Source: Actinomycetota bacterium (GTDB lineage: Bacteria; Actinomycetota; Thermoleophilia; BMS3ABIN01). Taken from it: a stretch of 64,000 nt of DNA. The notes below the pieces were generated by a model. The model saw only the letters and a list, made by a program, of their open reading frames with translations, was not told where the DNA came from and made no database searches. Positions 62,841-64,000 of the stretch are shown one piece after another. The stretch is taken from assembly GCA_016235065.1 (NCBI GenBank), contig JACRMB010000005.1, positions 270,733-334,732 of the forward strand, written 5' to 3'. The position numbers and the translations under genes are program-made. Numbering within the stretch: position 1 is the first letter of the stretch; every line of letters begins with the position of its first letter.

Positions 62841-62876
62841 GTGGTTCCGCGTTCTTACACGTGGTTCCGGTTCTTA
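62841..62876. repeat. Two copies of a 16-17 base direct repeat upstream of the NfnA-like gene
   Basis: GTGGTTCCGCGTTCTTA (62841-62857) is repeated as GTGGTTCCGGTTCTTA (62861-62876), one base shorter. They lie in the 167-base gap between the acsE-like stop and the NfnA-like start. Function unknown; could be a remnant duplication or an operator pair. Confidence 0.6.
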
Positions 62877-62919
62877 TTGCTGACCGCAGCTGATGCGGCG
62901 GGTGACATCTCGCCAATTA

Positions 62920-63007
62920 AGCTCCGCGCTGAGCCTTCGGGCGATCAGGGTCTATATCAGCTCCGTGCTGAGGCTGCAGTCGATTATGATCTACTTCAGC
63001 TCCGCGT
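62920..63007. repeat. Imperfect 39-base tandem repeat overlapping the acsE-like 3' end
   Basis: The core AGCTCCGCGCTGAG (62920), AGCTCCGTGCTGAG (62959) and AGCTCCGCGTCGG (62998) recurs at exactly 39-base steps. The right-most copy includes the last codons and stop of the acsE-like gene, so the others look like decayed duplications of that gene end lying just past its stop. Confidence 0.6.
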
Positions 63008-63779
63008 CGGAAACCGAGTAAAGCGACTCGTTCTTGAGCGCGTTGATCAGCCTGATTGTCCGCATCATCTCGGGGTCCTTGGCGTTGCAGATGCACGAGG
63101 TCATGCCGCAGGCTGCCAGCATCGGCAGGAAGGCACGCTCGATGGCGCCGCGCAGTTCGTCAGGGGCTCCGTTCGAGGTGTTGGAAAGACCGCAGGTCGA
63201 CTGGACCGGCTCTTCGAAGAGGTCCGGGAACGACTTGAGCACATTCTGGACGGCGACCGCGTGAGCCTGGCCGACCTCCACGCCGATCGGCAATATGATC
63301 GGATCGATCCAGATACGGGAATTGGGGATGCCCAGGGCGTTAGCCGCGGCTACCAGCTCGTAGGCGATGGCGATGCGCTCGTCGGCGTCGATCGGTATAT
63401 GGGTCGACATGGTCAGGCCGATGATCTCGCAGTCGTATTTAGCGGCCAGCGGCAGGATGTTCTCCATCTTGTCGGGCTGGGCGCTGAAAGAATTCAGCAG
63501 CGGCGGCTCGTTACAGACCTTGATTCCCGCTTCCATCGCCTCGTGGTTGCTGGTGTCGAGGCAGAGCTGCAGGTCAGACACTTCCTGCACAGTCTGCACT
63601 ACCCACTCCATCAGCTCGGGACCGCCCTTGCGCGCCGGACCCAGGTTGATGTCGAGCAGGTGGGCGCCGGCCTCGGTGCACTCCTTGGCCAGCTGCTGGA
63701 TCGGCTCGGCGACGCGGTTCTGCATCGCCTCTCCGATGGACTTGCTCATAACATTGATATTCTCAGCGATCGCCTTCAT
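62991..63779 (-). CDS. acsE: Methyltetrahydrofolate:corrinoid protein methyltransferase (AcsE-like)
   Basis: 262 residues of the pterin-binding TIM-barrel family. It opens MKAIAENINVMSKSIGEAM and has AGAHLLDINLGPARKGGPELM, LCLDTSNHEAMEAG, NSFSAQPDKMENILPLA, EIIGLTMS, RIWIDPIILPIG and CGLSNTSNGAPDELR, the pattern of AcsE and other CH3-H4folate methyltransferases rather than folate-synthesis DHPS. AcsE passes the methyl group to the corrinoid iron-sulfur protein in the Wood-Ljungdahl pathway; a MetH- or Mtr-type partner is an alternative. CCGGAGGTTCT precedes the ATG. The metF-like gene is 46 bases upstream in the same direction. Confidence 0.9.
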   Translation of the reverse strand: MKAIAENINVMSKSIGEAMQNRVAEPIQQLAKECTEAGAHLLDINLGPARKGGPELMEWVVQTVQEVSDLQLCLDTSNHEAMEAGIKVCNEPPLLNSFSAQPDKMENILPLAAKYDCEIIGLTMSTHIPIDADERIAIAYELVAAANALGIPNSRIWIDPIILPIGVEVGQAHAVAVQNVLKSFPDLFEEPVQSTCGLSNTSNGAPDELRGAIERAFLPMLAACGMTSCICNAKDPEMMRTIRLINALKNESLYSVSDAELK

Positions 63780-63825
63780 AGAACCTCCGGTAGTGATTAC
63801 AGATGCTTATTGATTTCAGATTTGG

Positions 63826-64000
63826 TTATTCAGACCCCGGCCTCAGACCCGCCCGGGATAAGATCTCGGGAACTGCGGCTTCCCATTCTACAGCCATCAC
63901 GTGCACTCCCGCGACCCCATCGATCTCCCTCACCCGGTTTATGACCTCCACGCAGACGTCGATGCCCTCGCTCTGGGCGTCTTCAGCAGCGCTCAAACGC
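63826..64000 (-). CDS. metF: Methylenetetrahydrofolate reductase, C-terminal end (partial, runs off right edge)
   Basis: 57 residues to a TAA stop at 63826-63828, open to the window edge. AAEDAQSEGIDVCVEVINRV, REIDGVAGVHVMAVEWEAAVPEIL and the end RAGLRPGSE match the C-terminus of MetF-type methylenetetrahydrofolate reductases. The enzyme makes methyl-H4folate, the substrate of the acsE-like product 46 bases downstream, so the order is functionally sensible. The catalytic part is outside the window. Confidence 0.75.
   Translation of the reverse strand, partial: RLSAAEDAQSEGIDVCVEVINRVREIDGVAGVHVMAVEWEAAVPEILSRAGLRPGSE

Noticed and set aside
62841-63944. 367-codon plus-strand frame opposite the acsE-like and metF-like genes
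   Set aside because: Spans two real genes on the other strand plus a repeat-bearing gap; antisense artefact.
1-64000. CRISPR array, tRNA or rRNA genes, insertion sequences
   Set aside because: No regularly spaced repeats with unique spacers, no tRNA-like clover pattern, and no transposase signature noticed in any of the plausible frames.

Overview
The window looks like one chromosomal contig from a GC-rich anaerobic bacterium, most likely a deep-branching member or relative of Actinomycetota. This placement is inferred from three things. A hisIE-trpE linkage is familiar from actinobacteria. The order hemW-hrcA-dnaJ-rsmE-mtaB-HIT-yqeY-phoH-pgpH-ybeY-dgkA-cdd-era is the Gram-positive style housekeeping string. 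The right edge carries an NfnAB-like pair next to a methyltetrahydrofolate methyltransferase and a MetF end, as in organisms using a Wood-Ljungdahl type C1 pathway. No rRNA, tRNA, CRISPR array or insertion sequence was seen.

Layout. 1-2.5 kb: start of a type IV pilus assembly operon (pilM, pilN, running off the left edge); PilM carries an unusual Lys/Pro-rich N-terminal extension. 2.8-8.2 kb: tryptophan genes (hisIE-trpE-trpG, then trpD-trpC) split by an opposite-strand membrane protein gene. 8.2-21.9 kb: a nearly unbroken minus-strand housekeeping block covering deoC, era, nucleoside salvage, RNA maturation and modification, c-di-AMP turnover, chaperone control and HemW.

22-60 kb: a large surface-polysaccharide island, visibly richer in A+T than the flanks. 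It opens with a tight five-gene plus-strand operon: HPr-kinase-like protein, PqqD-like protein, lasso-peptide B2-like cysteine protease, DUF2079 membrane protein and methyltransferase. Then come glycosyltransferases, an acyltransferase, a GT-C membrane protein, a nucleotidyltransferase-like protein, a secreted PslG-like glycosidase, WecG/TagA, a Wzz-like protein, three Wzy/ligase-like proteins, three Wzx-like flippases, three alkaline-phosphatase-superfamily enzymes, a B12-binding radical SAM protein and a WcaJ/WbaP-type initiating sugar transferase. Together these suffice to start, extend, flip, polymerise, trim and decorate an extracellular polysaccharide.

60.4-64 kb: return to GC-rich DNA with NfnB-like, NfnA-like, acsE-like and metF (partial) genes for redox balancing and one-carbon metabolism.

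The best candidate for something undescribed is the kinase/PqqD/B2-protease module, which has the recognition and protease parts of a lasso-peptide pathway but no cyclase and no recognisable precursor here, and is translationally coupled to glycan genes. Second is the run of three phosphatase-superfamily paralogues flanked by two paralogous flippases. Many starts in the island are TTG or GTG and were chosen from Shine-Dalgarno position and gene overlap.
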